A DNA stretch of 64,000 bases from Szabonella alba (GTDB lineage: Bacteria > Pseudomonadota > Alphaproteobacteria > Rhodobacterales > Rhodobacteraceae), in the NCBI RefSeq assembly GCF_016765775.1, contig NZ_JAESVN010000001.1, positions 310,001 to 374,000 on the forward strand, given 5' to 3'. The position numbers were made by a program, and so were the translations under genes. Below are positions 9,425-17,706 of this stretch, piece after piece. Each line of letters opens with the position of its first letter. Position 1 is the stretch's first letter. The notes under the pieces are model-generated. The model made no database searches. It was not told the DNA's origin and saw only the letters and a list, made by a program, of their open reading frames with translations.

Positions 9425-10012
9425 ATGCATGGCCTCATCAACAGGGCGGTCCAGTGCTATCTGCGTGATACGTTCGGCGCGGGCCGCTGGCGCGATATCG
9501 CGCGCGAATCGCGGATCGGGGTCGAGAATTTCGAACCGATGCTTCTCTATCCGCCCGGGACGACCGAGGCGCTTATCACTGCGGCATCGCGGGTGATGGG
9601 ACGCCCCCGCGATGCCTTGCTTGAGGATATGGGGACCTATCTCGTCTCCAACCCGCAGCTGGAGGCGCTGCGGCGGCTGCTGCGTTTCGGTGGCAGCGAT
9701 TTTGAGGAGTTTCTGCATTCGCTTGAGGATCTTCCGGGACGTGGCCGACTGGCGCTGCCCGATCTTGCACTGCCCGACCTGGTGCTGACCGCGCGGGAGG
9801 CGGGCAGATATCGGCTGCGCTGCCGGTCGGACCTGCCGGGCACGGGTTATGTGATGATAGGACTGCTGCGCGCCATGGCAGATGATTACGGGGCGCTGGC
9901 ACTGCTGGACTATCTGGGCGCTGCGGGCGATTGTGAGGATATCGGCATCGAATTGCTGGAGACCGGCTTTGCCGAAGGGCGGGCCTTCGATCTGGCATTC
10001 CGGACGGGGTAG
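9425..10012 (+). CDS. H-NOX (heme NO-binding) domain protein with degenerate heme-propionate motif
   Basis: A 195-residue protein starting MHGLINRAVQCYLRDTFGAG, the typical H-NOX N-terminus. The proximal heme histidine is probably that of FEEFLHSLEDL (about residue 98). The YxSxR motif that anchors the heme propionates aligns to CRSDL in YRLRCRSDLPG, so Tyr and Arg are lost and only Ser stays. H-NOX proteins sense NO or O2 and control partner enzymes. The next gene, three bases downstream, encodes an HNOBA-GGDEF protein, the expected partner. A GGGAG ribosome binding site precedes the ATG. Family call is firm; heme binding is uncertain. Confidence 0.87.
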   Translation: MHGLINRAVQCYLRDTFGAGRWRDIARESRIGVENFEPMLLYPPGTTEALITAASRVMGRPRDALLEDMGTYLVSNPQLEALRRLLRFGGSDFEEFLHSLEDLPGRGRLALPDLALPDLVLTAREAGRYRLRCRSDLPGTGYVMIGLLRAMADDYGALALLDYLGAAGDCEDIGIELLETGFAEGRAFDLAFRTG

Positions 10013-10015
10013 GGC

Positions 10016-11044
10016 GTGGCACGGGACGAAGACGATCTGACTGTCGGGCTGGGCAGGGCGGCGCTGGACCGCCTGATGCCGATGCATCTGTACCTGTCCG
10101 CCGGGGGCACAATCCTTTCGGCAGGCCCGACCATCGCCCGGCTTTACGGAAAGAACGGTCTGATCGGGCTGGATTTCTTCGCCACATTCGAGATCCGCCG
10201 CCCCGTGGGCATTTCCGGCCCTGCGGATCTGGCCCGGGTGGCGGGGGCGCGGCTGATCATGCTGCCGCTGCAGACGGATGGTCTGTCATTGCGCGGGGTT
10301 GCGCTGCCCCTTGCCGGGGCAGGGGGGGGGATGCTGCTCAACCTGTCCTTCGGCATCGGCGTGGTCGAGGCGGTCGCGCATTACCGGCTGACGGATGCGG
10401 ATTTCGCGGTGACCGATCTGGCGATGGAACTGCTTTACCTTATGGAAGCGAAAGCCGCCGTTACCGATGAATTGCGGCAGTTGAACCTGCGGCTGCAGGG
10501 CGCGCGGGACGCGGCCGAGGAACAGGCGCTGACCGATACGCTGACCGGGCTGCGCAACCGCCGCGCGCTGGACATGACATTGGACCGCGTGATCGCCGAA
10601 GGGCAGTCCTTCGGGCTGATGCATATTGATCTCGATTATTTCAAGGCGGTGAACGACACTTACGGCCATGCCGCAGGCGACCATGTGCTGCGGGAGGTCG
10701 GGCAGGCCCTGATGTCGGAAACCCGCAAGATGGATACCGTGGCCCGGGTTGGTGGCGATGAATTCGTTATCGTTTTCAAAGATCTGGCCGATCCCGGGCG
10801 ACTGTCGCGCATCGCCGACCGGATCGTGGCGCGGCTGAGCCTGCCGATCAGTTTTGAGGATCATTCCTGCATGATTTCCGCAAGTATCGGCATTTCCATC
10901 TCAACCGATTACGACCCGCCCGACCCGGAGCGGATGCTGGATGATGCCGATCAGGCGCTTTACGCCTCAAAGAAGGCCGGACGGGGCCGGGCGCAACTGC
11001 ACCACCCCGCGCCCCGTGGTGACGGTGACCCCTGTCTGAACTAG
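10016..11044 (+). CDS. HNOBA-GGDEF diguanylate cyclase, H-NOX partner
   Basis: A 342-residue protein with a GTG start three bases after the H-NOX stop. The N-terminal half (about 15-115) resembles the PAS-like HNOB-associated domain (LMPMHLYLSAGGTILSAGPT, GLDFFATFEIRRP). A helical linker follows, then a GGDEF domain (ALTDTLTGLRNRRALD, DLDYFKAVNDTYGHAAGDHV, VARVGGDEFVIVF). The catalytic GGDEF is intact, and an RxxD inhibitory site (RKMD) lies exactly five residues before it. The enzyme should make cyclic di-GMP with product inhibition. The pair likely links gas or redox sensing to c-di-GMP, relevant to the polysaccharide genes in this window. Confidence 0.9.
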   Translation: MARDEDDLTVGLGRAALDRLMPMHLYLSAGGTILSAGPTIARLYGKNGLIGLDFFATFEIRRPVGISGPADLARVAGARLIMLPLQTDGLSLRGVALPLAGAGGGMLLNLSFGIGVVEAVAHYRLTDADFAVTDLAMELLYLMEAKAAVTDELRQLNLRLQGARDAAEEQALTDTLTGLRNRRALDMTLDRVIAEGQSFGLMHIDLDYFKAVNDTYGHAAGDHVLREVGQALMSETRKMDTVARVGGDEFVIVFKDLADPGRLSRIADRIVARLSLPISFEDHSCMISASIGISISTDYDPPDPERMLDDADQALYASKKAGRGRAQLHHPAPRGDGDPCLN

Positions 11045-11380
11045 ACCTGCCGTCACGCTGGACCGTCCCGAGGCCGATGGTCGCAAGCGCAGCCTGACCG
11101 TCGTCAGGGCCGACGCCTTTGACGGTCTGGAAGCGGCGCATTGTGGTGACTGGGCTGGAGGTGGTGATACACGCCTTCCTCCTCGCGCCATTCTCCTTGC
11201 AGGATGCAGGATTTCCCGCTGCAAAGCGTCGCCTTAATCGAATTGCGGGTGCCGGCCTTGGTGGTCCCGCGCGGCGCGGATTTCGAACCTGCGATGCGCC
11301 CCTGCCTGACCTGGCCACTGGCTGAGTGGGCTGGTGCCTGACCGCCGCGCCGGGGCCCGAAAATCGGATCTGTCAAACGC
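11045..11380. other. Intergenic stretch without a recognisable gene
   Basis: About 335 bp lie between the diguanylate cyclase gene and the csp terminator. Short ORFs exist on both strands, but none has a convincing ribosome binding site or family motif. A minus-strand frame has a short TKAGTR segment that vaguely recalls DUF3489 proteins; the match does not extend. Decayed coding sequence is possible. Confidence 0.4.
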
Positions 11381-11406
11381 AAAAAGGCGGGCCATGGCCC
11401 GCCTTT
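11381..11406 (-). terminator. Rho-independent terminator of the cold-shock gene
   Basis: A perfect palindrome GGCGGGCCATGGCCCGCC occupies 11386-11403. On the minus strand it is followed by TTTTT. It lies 47 bp after the cold-shock stop codon. Confidence 0.85.
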
Positions 11407-11449
11407 CGCTTATTCGCAATCGCCCGGGGAAAATCCCCGACGCCTGAAA

Positions 11450-11656
11450 TCAGGCGATGGCGAGATTGGTCGCGGATTCACGTCCGTCGCGGCCAGCTTC
11501 GATGTCGAAGGTCACAGCCTGACCATCGGCGAGGCTGCGCAGACCGGCACGCTCCAGCGCGGTGATGTGCACGAACACGTCCTTGCGGCCGCCTTCGGGT
11601 GCAATGAAGCCGTAGCCTTTAGTTTCGTTGAACCATTTCACGGTGCCCTTGGCCAT
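11450..11656 (-). CDS. cspA: Cold-shock protein, CspA family
   Basis: A 68-residue single cold-shock (OB-fold) domain. It begins MAKGTVKWFNETKGYGFIAP, with RNP1 (KGYGFI) and RNP2 (VFVHI) present. These proteins bind single-stranded RNA and DNA and act as RNA chaperones. AGGAGATCTCACG precedes the ATG at 11656. The upstream region (11657-11868, 212 bp) has no gene and could hold a long 5' UTR, as is common for csp genes. A strong terminator follows. The symbol denotes family; several paralogues are usual. Confidence 0.93.
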   Translation of the reverse strand: MAKGTVKWFNETKGYGFIAPEGGRKDVFVHITALERAGLRSLADGQAVTFDIEAGRDGRESATNLAIA

Positions 11657-11868
11657 CGTGAGATCTCCTGTCTTGTCGCCACCCACGGAACTGCGGTGGC
11701 CCGGCATCGTCAACTTGTCATCGAGTGCCGTAGCCGAAAGCCGTAGACAGGGGTCGATAGAGATAACGTCGCAGAGCGCACTATCGGCTTTCTGCCACGG
11801 AAAGGCAAGGTGAATCTCAGGACCCTGCACCAAGGTGCAGCTGCGCGCGCCACAGGACGGGCCAAGGT

Positions 11869-12327
11869 TCAGCCAGTCGCGGCCCGGTCCTGCGTGTCCA
11901 GCCAGATCGTCACGGGGCCGGAATTGACCAGTTCCACCGCCATATCGGCCCCGAAAACGCCCTGCGCGGTGGGGATGCCCAGATCGGCCAGCGCAAGGGT
12001 GAAGCGTTCATAGAGGGCGCGCCCCTGATCGGGCGGGGCGGCGGCAGAAAACCCGGGCCGGTTGCCGCGTGACGTATCGGCGGCAAGGGTGAACTGGCTG
12101 ACCACCAGCGCCGCACCCCCCGTTTCCGTCAGCGCGCGGTTCATCTTGCCCGCCGCATCGCGGAAGATGCGCAGCTTGGCGATCCGTGCAGCCAGCGCCA
12201 GCGCCTCGGCCTCGGTATCGCCCTGCATCGCGCAGACAAGGATCAGCAGCCCCTCACCGATTTCGCCTGTGATCTGCCCTTCGACGGTGACACGGGCGCG
12301 GGTGACGCGCTGGACCAGTGCCCTCAT
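11869..12327 (-). CDS. dtd: D-aminoacyl-tRNA deacylase
   Basis: A 152-residue protein, full family length. It starts [17 protein letters not shown] and carries the two Dtd signatures [20 protein letters not shown] and [11 protein letters not shown], the latter with the Gly-Pro proofreading motif. It removes D-amino acids (and glycine) mischarged onto tRNA. Its ATG overlaps the stop of the upstream sugar-kinase gene as ATGA, so the two are translationally coupled. Confidence 0.95.
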   Translation of the reverse strand: MRALVQRVTRARVTVEGQITGEIGEGLLILVCAMQGDTEAEALALAARIAKLRIFRDAAGKMNRALTETGGAALVVSQFTLAADTSRGNRPGFSAAAPPDQGRALYERFTLALADLGIPTAQGVFGADMAVELVNSGPVTIWLDTQDRAATG

Positions 12328-13244
12328 ATTTCATGCGCCCATGGCGGGTTCGCGCCGGGGCGTGAGACGGTGACGGCGGCAGCACGGGTGCCAAGCTGCA
12401 GCGCCGCGTCCAGCGTTGCATCGGACAGGTCTGCCAGTGCGGGTTTGGTCAGAACGCCCACCCGATGCAGGGCGGCCAGCGCGCCCGCATTGAACGTGTC
12501 GCCCGCCCCGACCGTATCGGCCACAGTGACGCGGGTTGCGGCCACGAAACGGTCCTGCGTTGCGGTGACGGCGCGTGCGCCTGCGGCCCCTTCAGTGATG
12601 AAAACCAGTCGGGGCCCCTCGGCCACCATCGCCCGGGCCAGCGTGCCGACATCCCCGGGCCCGCGCAGCCAGTGCAGATCCTCATCCGACAGCTTCACGA
12701 TGTCGGCCCGGGCGATCATCGCGTCGATCCGGGCGCGATAGGCCGGGATATCGGTGATGAATCCGGGGCGGATATTGGGGTCGAGCATGGTCACGCGGCT
12801 GGCCGAGGCGCGCGCCTGCAGCGCGGCGCAGGCACTGGCGGCGGGGTCATTCACAAGGCTGATCCCGCCAAAGAACAGCGCCTGCACATCCTCGGGCAGA
12901 TCGGGCAGATCGGCCTCTGACAACAGCCGCCCGGCGGTGTTTTCGTCGTAAAAGGCATAGCTGGCCTGTCCTTCGACCAGCCTGACAAAGGCCAGCGTCG
13001 TGGGCCGGGCCGACCGCGCGGCAAGGCCGCTGTCGACATTCGAGGCCCGCAGCACATCGGTCAGCATTTCCCCGAAAAGATCGGTTGAAAGCCCCCAGAA
13101 AAACCCCGTGGGCACCCCAAGCCGCCCCAGTGCGATGGCCGTGTTGAACACCGCCCCACCGGCATGGGGGGCAAAGGCGGCCTCACCCCTGTCTGTGCTG
13201 CGCGGCAGCATGTCGATCAGGGCCTCGCCACAGCACAGGATCAT
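12324..13244 (-). CDS. PfkB-family carbohydrate kinase, fructokinase-like
   Basis: About 306 residues. The start [15 protein letters not shown], the substrate loop [20 protein letters not shown], and the C-terminal ATP/catalytic motif [17 protein letters not shown] place it in the PfkB (ribokinase) family, with the catalytic Asp in GAGD intact. The N-terminus resembles fructokinases. The start at 13244 is supported by GGGGGAGG five bases upstream; an ATG seven codons earlier is less likely. It is coupled to dtd by a 4-bp overlap. Confidence 0.87.
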   Translation of the reverse strand: MILCCGEALIDMLPRSTDRGEAAFAPHAGGAVFNTAIALGRLGVPTGFFWGLSTDLFGEMLTDVLRASNVDSGLAARSARPTTLAFVRLVEGQASYAFYDENTAGRLLSEADLPDLPEDVQALFFGGISLVNDPAASACAALQARASASRVTMLDPNIRPGFITDIPAYRARIDAMIARADIVKLSDEDLHWLRGPGDVGTLARAMVAEGPRLVFITEGAAGARAVTATQDRFVAATRVTVADTVGAGDTFNAGALAALHRVGVLTKPALADLSDATLDAALQLGTRAAAVTVSRPGANPPWAHEI

Positions 13245-13311
13245 TCCGGCCTCCCCCTTGGTCACCTTGTCGCGATCATAAACCGGAACGCGGTGTTAGC
13301 GCAAACATGGA

Positions 13312-14289
13312 TTAAGCGCCGCGCGTGAACCAGGGCGCAAGATTGCTGCGCACCCGGTCCAGAACCGAGGCCCCGGACAGGTCGGGCACGAAACTCTGGC
13401 CGGTGATGCGCGTGTAGGCGTCAATATAGACCTGTGCGGTCTGCGCGATCATTTCGGCAGGAATTTCGGGGATCGGATCATGATAGGGGTCACAGCGCGC
13501 CGCGACCCATGACCGGATCACATCCTTGTCGAAACTGGGCGGGCGGGTTCCGGCCTCGAACGCCGCCTCATAGCCCTCGGCCAGCCAGTAGCGTGAACTG
13601 TCGGGGGTATGGACCTCATCGGCCAGAAGGATAGTGCCCGCAGCATCGGTGCCGAATTCATATTTCGTATCGACAAGGATCAGCCCGCGTTCGGCGGCCA
13701 TGCGCTGCCCGCGTTCGAACAGCGCCAGCGCGATTTCGGACACGCGGGCCCATTGTGCCGGGGTCAGCAGCCCCGATGCGGTGATCTGATCGGGGGTCAG
13801 CGGTTCATCATGGCCGCCATCGAAGGCTTTCGATGTCGGGGTGATGATCGGGGCGGGCAGGGCCTGATTGTCGCGCAGCCCCTCGGGCAGGCGATGGCCA
13901 TACATGTCCCGCGCGCCCTTGCGATACAGCGTCAGGATCGAGGTGCCGGTCGTGCCCGCCAGATAGCCGCGCACGACCACCTCAACCGGGAGAATCGTGA
14001 CATGCCGCCCGATCACCACATTCGGATCGGGATAGGCGATGACATGGTTGGGGCAGATATCGGCGGTGTGGTCGAACCAGAACCGCGCGGTCTGGGTCAG
14101 GACCTGCCCCTTGCAGGGAATGGCGGCAAGGATGCGGTCAAAGGCCGAAATCCGGTCCGACGAGATCAGGATGCGCTGCGCGCCTTGCCCCCGGTCGGGC
14201 AGGTCATAGCAGTCGCGCACCTTGCCGAAATAGGGATTGGGCAACTCGTCGATACGCGCATGGGCAAGCGTTCGGGTCAGGTCGATCAT
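13312..14289 (-). CDS. purC: Phosphoribosylaminoimidazole-succinocarboxamide synthase (long form)
   Basis: A 325-residue SAICAR synthetase. Motifs include [39 protein letters not shown] and [11 protein letters not shown], together with [12 protein letters not shown]. It catalyses the ATP-dependent joining of CAIR and aspartate in purine synthesis. It is longer than the common bacterial PurC (about 240 residues) and resembles the long yeast-Ade1-like form. The ATG at 14289 is the family start. The 174 bp upstream separate it from the zinc-ribbon operon. Confidence 0.92.
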   Translation of the reverse strand: MIDLTRTLAHARIDELPNPYFGKVRDCYDLPDRGQGAQRILISSDRISAFDRILAAIPCKGQVLTQTARFWFDHTADICPNHVIAYPDPNVVIGRHVTILPVEVVVRGYLAGTTGTSILTLYRKGARDMYGHRLPEGLRDNQALPAPIITPTSKAFDGGHDEPLTPDQITASGLLTPAQWARVSEIALALFERGQRMAAERGLILVDTKYEFGTDAAGTILLADEVHTPDSSRYWLAEGYEAAFEAGTRPPSFDKDVIRSWVAARCDPYHDPIPEIPAEMIAQTAQVYIDAYTRITGQSFVPDLSGASVLDRVRSNLAPWFTRGA

Positions 14290-14410
14290 GGGGGCCTCCG
14301 GCGGTTGGGGATCTATCCCGCCTTGCCGGGGCAGAGTCAATCCGGCGGCTCTGGGGCGGACCCGTGGCCCCTGTGGGCCGAGGGGGCGCTGCCACCCTCG
14401 GGGCCGGTGG

Positions 14411-14447
14411 CCCCTCACCCCCCGAGGCATTTGGGCCATGATGAAAG
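14411..14447 (-). other. Gene-end element, second copy
   Basis: On the minus strand, 17 bases after the zinc-ribbon stop, the sequence reads CCCTTTCATCATGG, then CCCAAATGCC, then a CGGGGGG run. This has the same plan as the element after lysE at 4331-4363. GC-rich inverted repeats (CCGAGGG/CCCTCGG at about 14371-14397) follow toward purC. Confidence 0.35.
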
Positions 14448-14463
14448 GGCAGGAAGCCCGCGA

Positions 14464-15564
14464 TCACATTTCGCTGGCAAGGACCACGCCGGCAATGAGG
14501 GCGACAAGGACCAGCACGGCAAGGGCGATCTTCCAGACCGACCAGGGCCGTTCGCCCTGCACCTTGCCGGTCTGGCCGTTCACCACGAAACGATAGGTCT
14601 TGCCGTTGTACTTATAGGCCGCCATCCAGACCGGCAGCAGCACATGCTTGAAGGTCTCGGCGCTGTAATCGGTCGCGACAGAGGTGACGCGCTGTTCATC
14701 CCCGCCAATATCGAGGCGCACATCGCCGTGGATCACCTGCGCCATGATCTGTTGGGCCATCCCATGCCCCTCGGCCAGCGCGACGGTGTAGCCTTCGGCG
14801 GTGAACCCGGCTAGGTAATCGGCGCGGTAGGGTTCCAGCGCGGTCAGGTCCCAGGGTTGCAGCCCGTCGGTATAGCCGCGCTGCAGGCTGCGCGAAGCCA
14901 GCACCAGAATATCGTCAAAGGCGCGGGCGACGCGGCCCGTCACGGATTGCCAGCGGGTTTTTCGCACCTGTTCCTGCCGCTGCTGCGTCTTGCCATCGAC
15001 CTGCACCGTGACCGTCCGGGTCTCATAGTAATACGTTCCGCGCTGACCGCTGTAGCGCGAGCGGGTCGCGGCATCAAAGGTCCAGAAGGGCACATAAAGC
15101 CCCGACAGCGCGCGCCCCTTGCGGGCATAATCCACCAGCCCGTTCGGCGCGAACCAGAGCCGCCCCAGCCATTTCGTCATCGCGGCCCGGGCCTCGGTCT
15201 GGGTCAGGCGGAAGGGCAGCACGGCCTGTGGCTTGATCTGGCGGTTGGTGCCGGTGCCGACCACCACCGGCGTGGCGCAGAAGGGGCACTCGGCGGCGTG
15301 ATCCGCGCCCTGAAATTCGACCAGCGCCCCGCAGGAGGGGCAGGGCGTGGTGCGCGGCTCTTCCATCGCGGTTTCGGGAATGTCGAGGGCAAGGCCGCGC
15401 GCCAGATCCAGTTCGCCAAGCGCTTTCGTCCGGACAGGCAGGGGCGCGTCAGGGATGGGCTGGACATGGCCGCAATGATCGCAACGCAATTCCGCCGCCC
15501 CGGGGCTGAAGCGCAGATCCGCGCCGCAGGCCGCGCAGGGCCAGCGATATTCGCCCTCGGCCAT
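14464..15564 (-). CDS. Zinc-ribbon protein with C-terminal membrane anchor
   Basis: A 366-residue protein. Two four-cysteine zinc ribbons lie at the N-terminus: Cys10, 13, 28 and 31, then TPCPSCG with ECPFC. A central region is rich in aromatic and beta-prone residues (LSGLYVPFWTFDA, YYYETRTVTV). A single C-terminal transmembrane segment (ALAVLVLVALIAGVVLA) ends close to the C-terminus. Such proteins are often labelled TFIIB-type zinc finger or PriA-like, without known function. The gene is last in a six-gene operon, four bases after the SPFH gene, suggesting it works with that membrane scaffold. Biochemical role unknown. Confidence 0.8.
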   Translation of the reverse strand: MAEGEYRWPCAACGADLRFSPGAAELRCDHCGHVQPIPDAPLPVRTKALGELDLARGLALDIPETAMEEPRTTPCPSCGALVEFQGADHAAECPFCATPVVVGTGTNRQIKPQAVLPFRLTQTEARAAMTKWLGRLWFAPNGLVDYARKGRALSGLYVPFWTFDAATRSRYSGQRGTYYYETRTVTVQVDGKTQQRQEQVRKTRWQSVTGRVARAFDDILVLASRSLQRGYTDGLQPWDLTALEPYRADYLAGFTAEGYTVALAEGHGMAQQIMAQVIHGDVRLDIGGDEQRVTSVATDYSAETFKHVLLPVWMAAYKYNGKTYRFVVNGQTGKVQGERPWSVWKIALAVLVLVALIAGVVLASEM

Positions 15565-15568
15565 CGGG

Positions 15569-16687
15569 TCAGGCGCCCGGCGGGGCCATGGGCGGCGGCG
15601 GCGGCGGCGGGGCGACGGTGAACAGTTGCGCAAGGTCGCGGATTTCGCCTGCCGGTTTCCAGCCATCCTGCCCGGCGGTCCAGACAAGGGTGTCACGGCT
15701 GAAGCGGCCTTCGGTGATCAACCGGCCCAGATGGCTGCGGGAATAGGGGCCCTCGGTCGCGCCATTGACCGCCAGATGCCACAGCGTTTCGGGCGCGGGC
15801 GGAGGGGGCGGCGGCGCATTTGATGCTGCGGCGGGCGCAGCGCCCCATGGTCCGACTTGCTGCGCCATGCCCAGACCCATGCCTGCCGCCATCCCGGCGG
15901 CCATGGTGGCGCCTGCGCCCGAAGCGGGATTGGCCATTGCCTCGGCGGCATTGAACTGCATGTAGCGGTTCAGATCGCCGACGATCCCCATCGATGTGCG
16001 CTTGTCCAGCGCCTTTTCCACCTCTTCGGGGAGGGAGATGTTCTCGATATACAGCTCGGGCAGGGTCAGGCCGTATTCGGCCACGGTGGGGGCAATGGCC
16101 TTGGTCACCAGCTTGCCCAGATCGGCGGTATTGGCGGCCATGTCCAGCACCGGAATCGTCGATCCGGCCAGAACGCGGCTCATCTCCTGCAGGATCACGT
16201 TGCGGATCTGGAAACTGATCTCATCGGCGGTGAATTCGCCATCGGTGCCCACGATTTCAACCATGAATTTCGCAGGGTCCGAGACGCGCATCGAATAGCT
16301 GCCAAAGGCGCGGATCCGCACCGGGCCGAATTCGGGATCGCGCGTCATGATCGGGTTCTTGGTGCCCCATTTCAGATCGTTGAACCGCGTTGTGTTGATG
16401 AAATAGATCTCGGATTTGAAGGGCGAGTTGAAGCCGTGATCCCAATGCTGCAGCGTGGTCATCACCGGCATGTTGTTGGTTTCAAGCATGTAAAGCCCGG
16501 GGCCGAAGACATCGGCCAACTGCCCCTCATGCACGAAAACCGCCGCCTGCCCTTCGCGCACGGTCAGTTTGGCACCGTATTTGATTTCGTTGCCATGGCG
16601 CTGAAAGCGCCAGACCATCGTGTCACGCGTGTCATCCGTCCATTCGATGACGTCGATGAACTGGCCCTTGATGAAACCGAAAACCAT
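15569..16687 (-). CDS. SPFH/virion-core-like protein with C-terminal GYF_2 domain
   Basis: A 372-residue protein. Residues about 1-240 form an SPFH (band-7) domain of the YdjI/virion-core type (AKLTVREGQAAVFVHEG, GPGLYMLETNN). A Met/Ala/Gly-rich linker follows (250-280), then a proline run (292-297) and a GYF_2 domain (302-350: LWHLAVNGATEGPYSRSHLG, ending near DGWKPAGEI). A second proline tract ending MAPPGA closes the protein. SPFH proteins oligomerise on membranes, and GYF domains bind proline-rich ligands, so self-assembly through the tail is possible. It lies within the xpaC-telA operon, 24 bp after the DUF2927 gene. Confidence 0.85.
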   Translation of the reverse strand: MVFGFIKGQFIDVIEWTDDTRDTMVWRFQRHGNEIKYGAKLTVREGQAAVFVHEGQLADVFGPGLYMLETNNMPVMTTLQHWDHGFNSPFKSEIYFINTTRFNDLKWGTKNPIMTRDPEFGPVRIRAFGSYSMRVSDPAKFMVEIVGTDGEFTADEISFQIRNVILQEMSRVLAGSTIPVLDMAANTADLGKLVTKAIAPTVAEYGLTLPELYIENISLPEEVEKALDKRTSMGIVGDLNRYMQFNAAEAMANPASGAGATMAAGMAAGMGLGMAQQVGPWGAAPAAASNAPPPPPPAPETLWHLAVNGATEGPYSRSHLGRLITEGRFSRDTLVWTAGQDGWKPAGEIRDLAQLFTVAPPPPPPPMAPPGA

Positions 16688-16711
16688 GGTCTGATCCTTT
16701 CCAGCGCGGGG

Positions 16712-17695
16712 TCAGCTTGAGCCGCCCAGCAATTCCTCGGCGATTGTCTCGATGATCGGGCGTGCCTCGGCGATGGACATGCCCGGGCGCAGCCTTGCAT
16801 CATAGAGCATACGCAGCATCAGTTCATCCATCGGCGTCAAGAGCGCAAATTCCTGATCGTCATTGAAGATCGAGGGGCGCGCCTGCGGGCTGTCATTCGG
16901 CAGGCCCATGCCTTGGGCGATTTCCTCATGCAGGCAGGCCAGATGCAGAAGGTCGGGATGTTCTGTTCGCAGCACGGCAAAGGCGCGGCGATATTCCGAG
17001 GTCGCATTGTCCACCATGGCCGAGACCTGACAATAGGTCGCGGTGGGCATCTGCGTGAAGGCTGCGATTTCCGACGCACTCATCCCCGGCATGGCGGCGG
17101 CAATGGCGGGGCCAAGCGCGCGGCGTTCATCCTCATCCACGATATGCAGGTGGAAATTTGCGTCCCCGTCCGCCAGACGGATCGAATGGCCCGTCACCCG
17201 CGACAGCCGCGCAAGGAGGGACGCGACGCGGGCGCGTTCGGTGCCGCGCCGCGCCTCGGGGACCGAAGGCCCGAAATGCAGCGCCATCCGCACCGGAGCA
17301 TTCCAGCGGCGCAACCGGCTTTCGGTTTCGCGCGCGACAAGCCGGCCCGAACTGTTGTCGAATTCATCATGCATCGCGATACGGATGAAATTCGCAACCA
17401 GCATCCGCGCGTTGAAGGGCGCGTCGCGCCGCCCGTCATCGCTGCGCATCAACCCGCGCGCCAGCAGGTCCGATTGCAGCCTTGCGTAATAGGTCCGCAA
17501 GGCCGCACTTTCGGTCGAGCGTTCATAGGCAGGGCTTTCCTGCGCTGGCGGGGCCTCGGGGGCGCGGGGCGGCACGGGGGCTGCGACATCGCAGGACGCA
17601 AGGGACAACGCGCCCCCCGCCGCAAGCATCCAGAACCGCAGCCGGGCGGGCAGGGAACGCCCGGGCGGGCAGGCAAGGCGGCGGGCGGCGGGCAT
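16712..17695 (-). CDS. DUF2927 putative lipoprotein
   Basis: A 327-residue protein. A basic N-terminus precedes a hydrophobic stretch ending in a lipobox (SLASC, Cys about 35), then a Pro/Ala-rich linker, so it is likely exported and lipid-anchored. The body matches the DUF2927 family. The segment LHLACLHEEIAQGMGLPND contains a His-Glu-Glu pattern with spacing reminiscent of zinc metalloproteases, but no activity is known. ATG 17695 is used; an internal ATG at 17629 would still leave a signal peptide. It is 11 bp after telA. Confidence 0.78.
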   Translation of the reverse strand: MPAARRLACPPGRSLPARLRFWMLAAGGALSLASCDVAAPVPPRAPEAPPAQESPAYERSTESAALRTYYARLQSDLLARGLMRSDDGRRDAPFNARMLVANFIRIAMHDEFDNSSGRLVARETESRLRRWNAPVRMALHFGPSVPEARRGTERARVASLLARLSRVTGHSIRLADGDANFHLHIVDEDERRALGPAIAAAMPGMSASEIAAFTQMPTATYCQVSAMVDNATSEYRRAFAVLRTEHPDLLHLACLHEEIAQGMGLPNDSPQARPSIFNDDQEFALLTPMDELMLRMLYDARLRPGMSIAEARPIIETIAEELLGGSS

Positions 17696-17706
17696 CGCGG
17701 TCCGGT

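Noticed and set aside
11250..11310. tRNA-like segment (GGTTCGAAATCC and GGACCACCA on the minus strand)
   Set aside because: The T-arm has mismatches, the acceptor does not pair, and no anticodon arm is found.
11104..11382. Minus-strand ORF resembling a DUF3489 protein
   Set aside because: Only a short TKAGTR segment matches; the rest diverges and no start site is supported.
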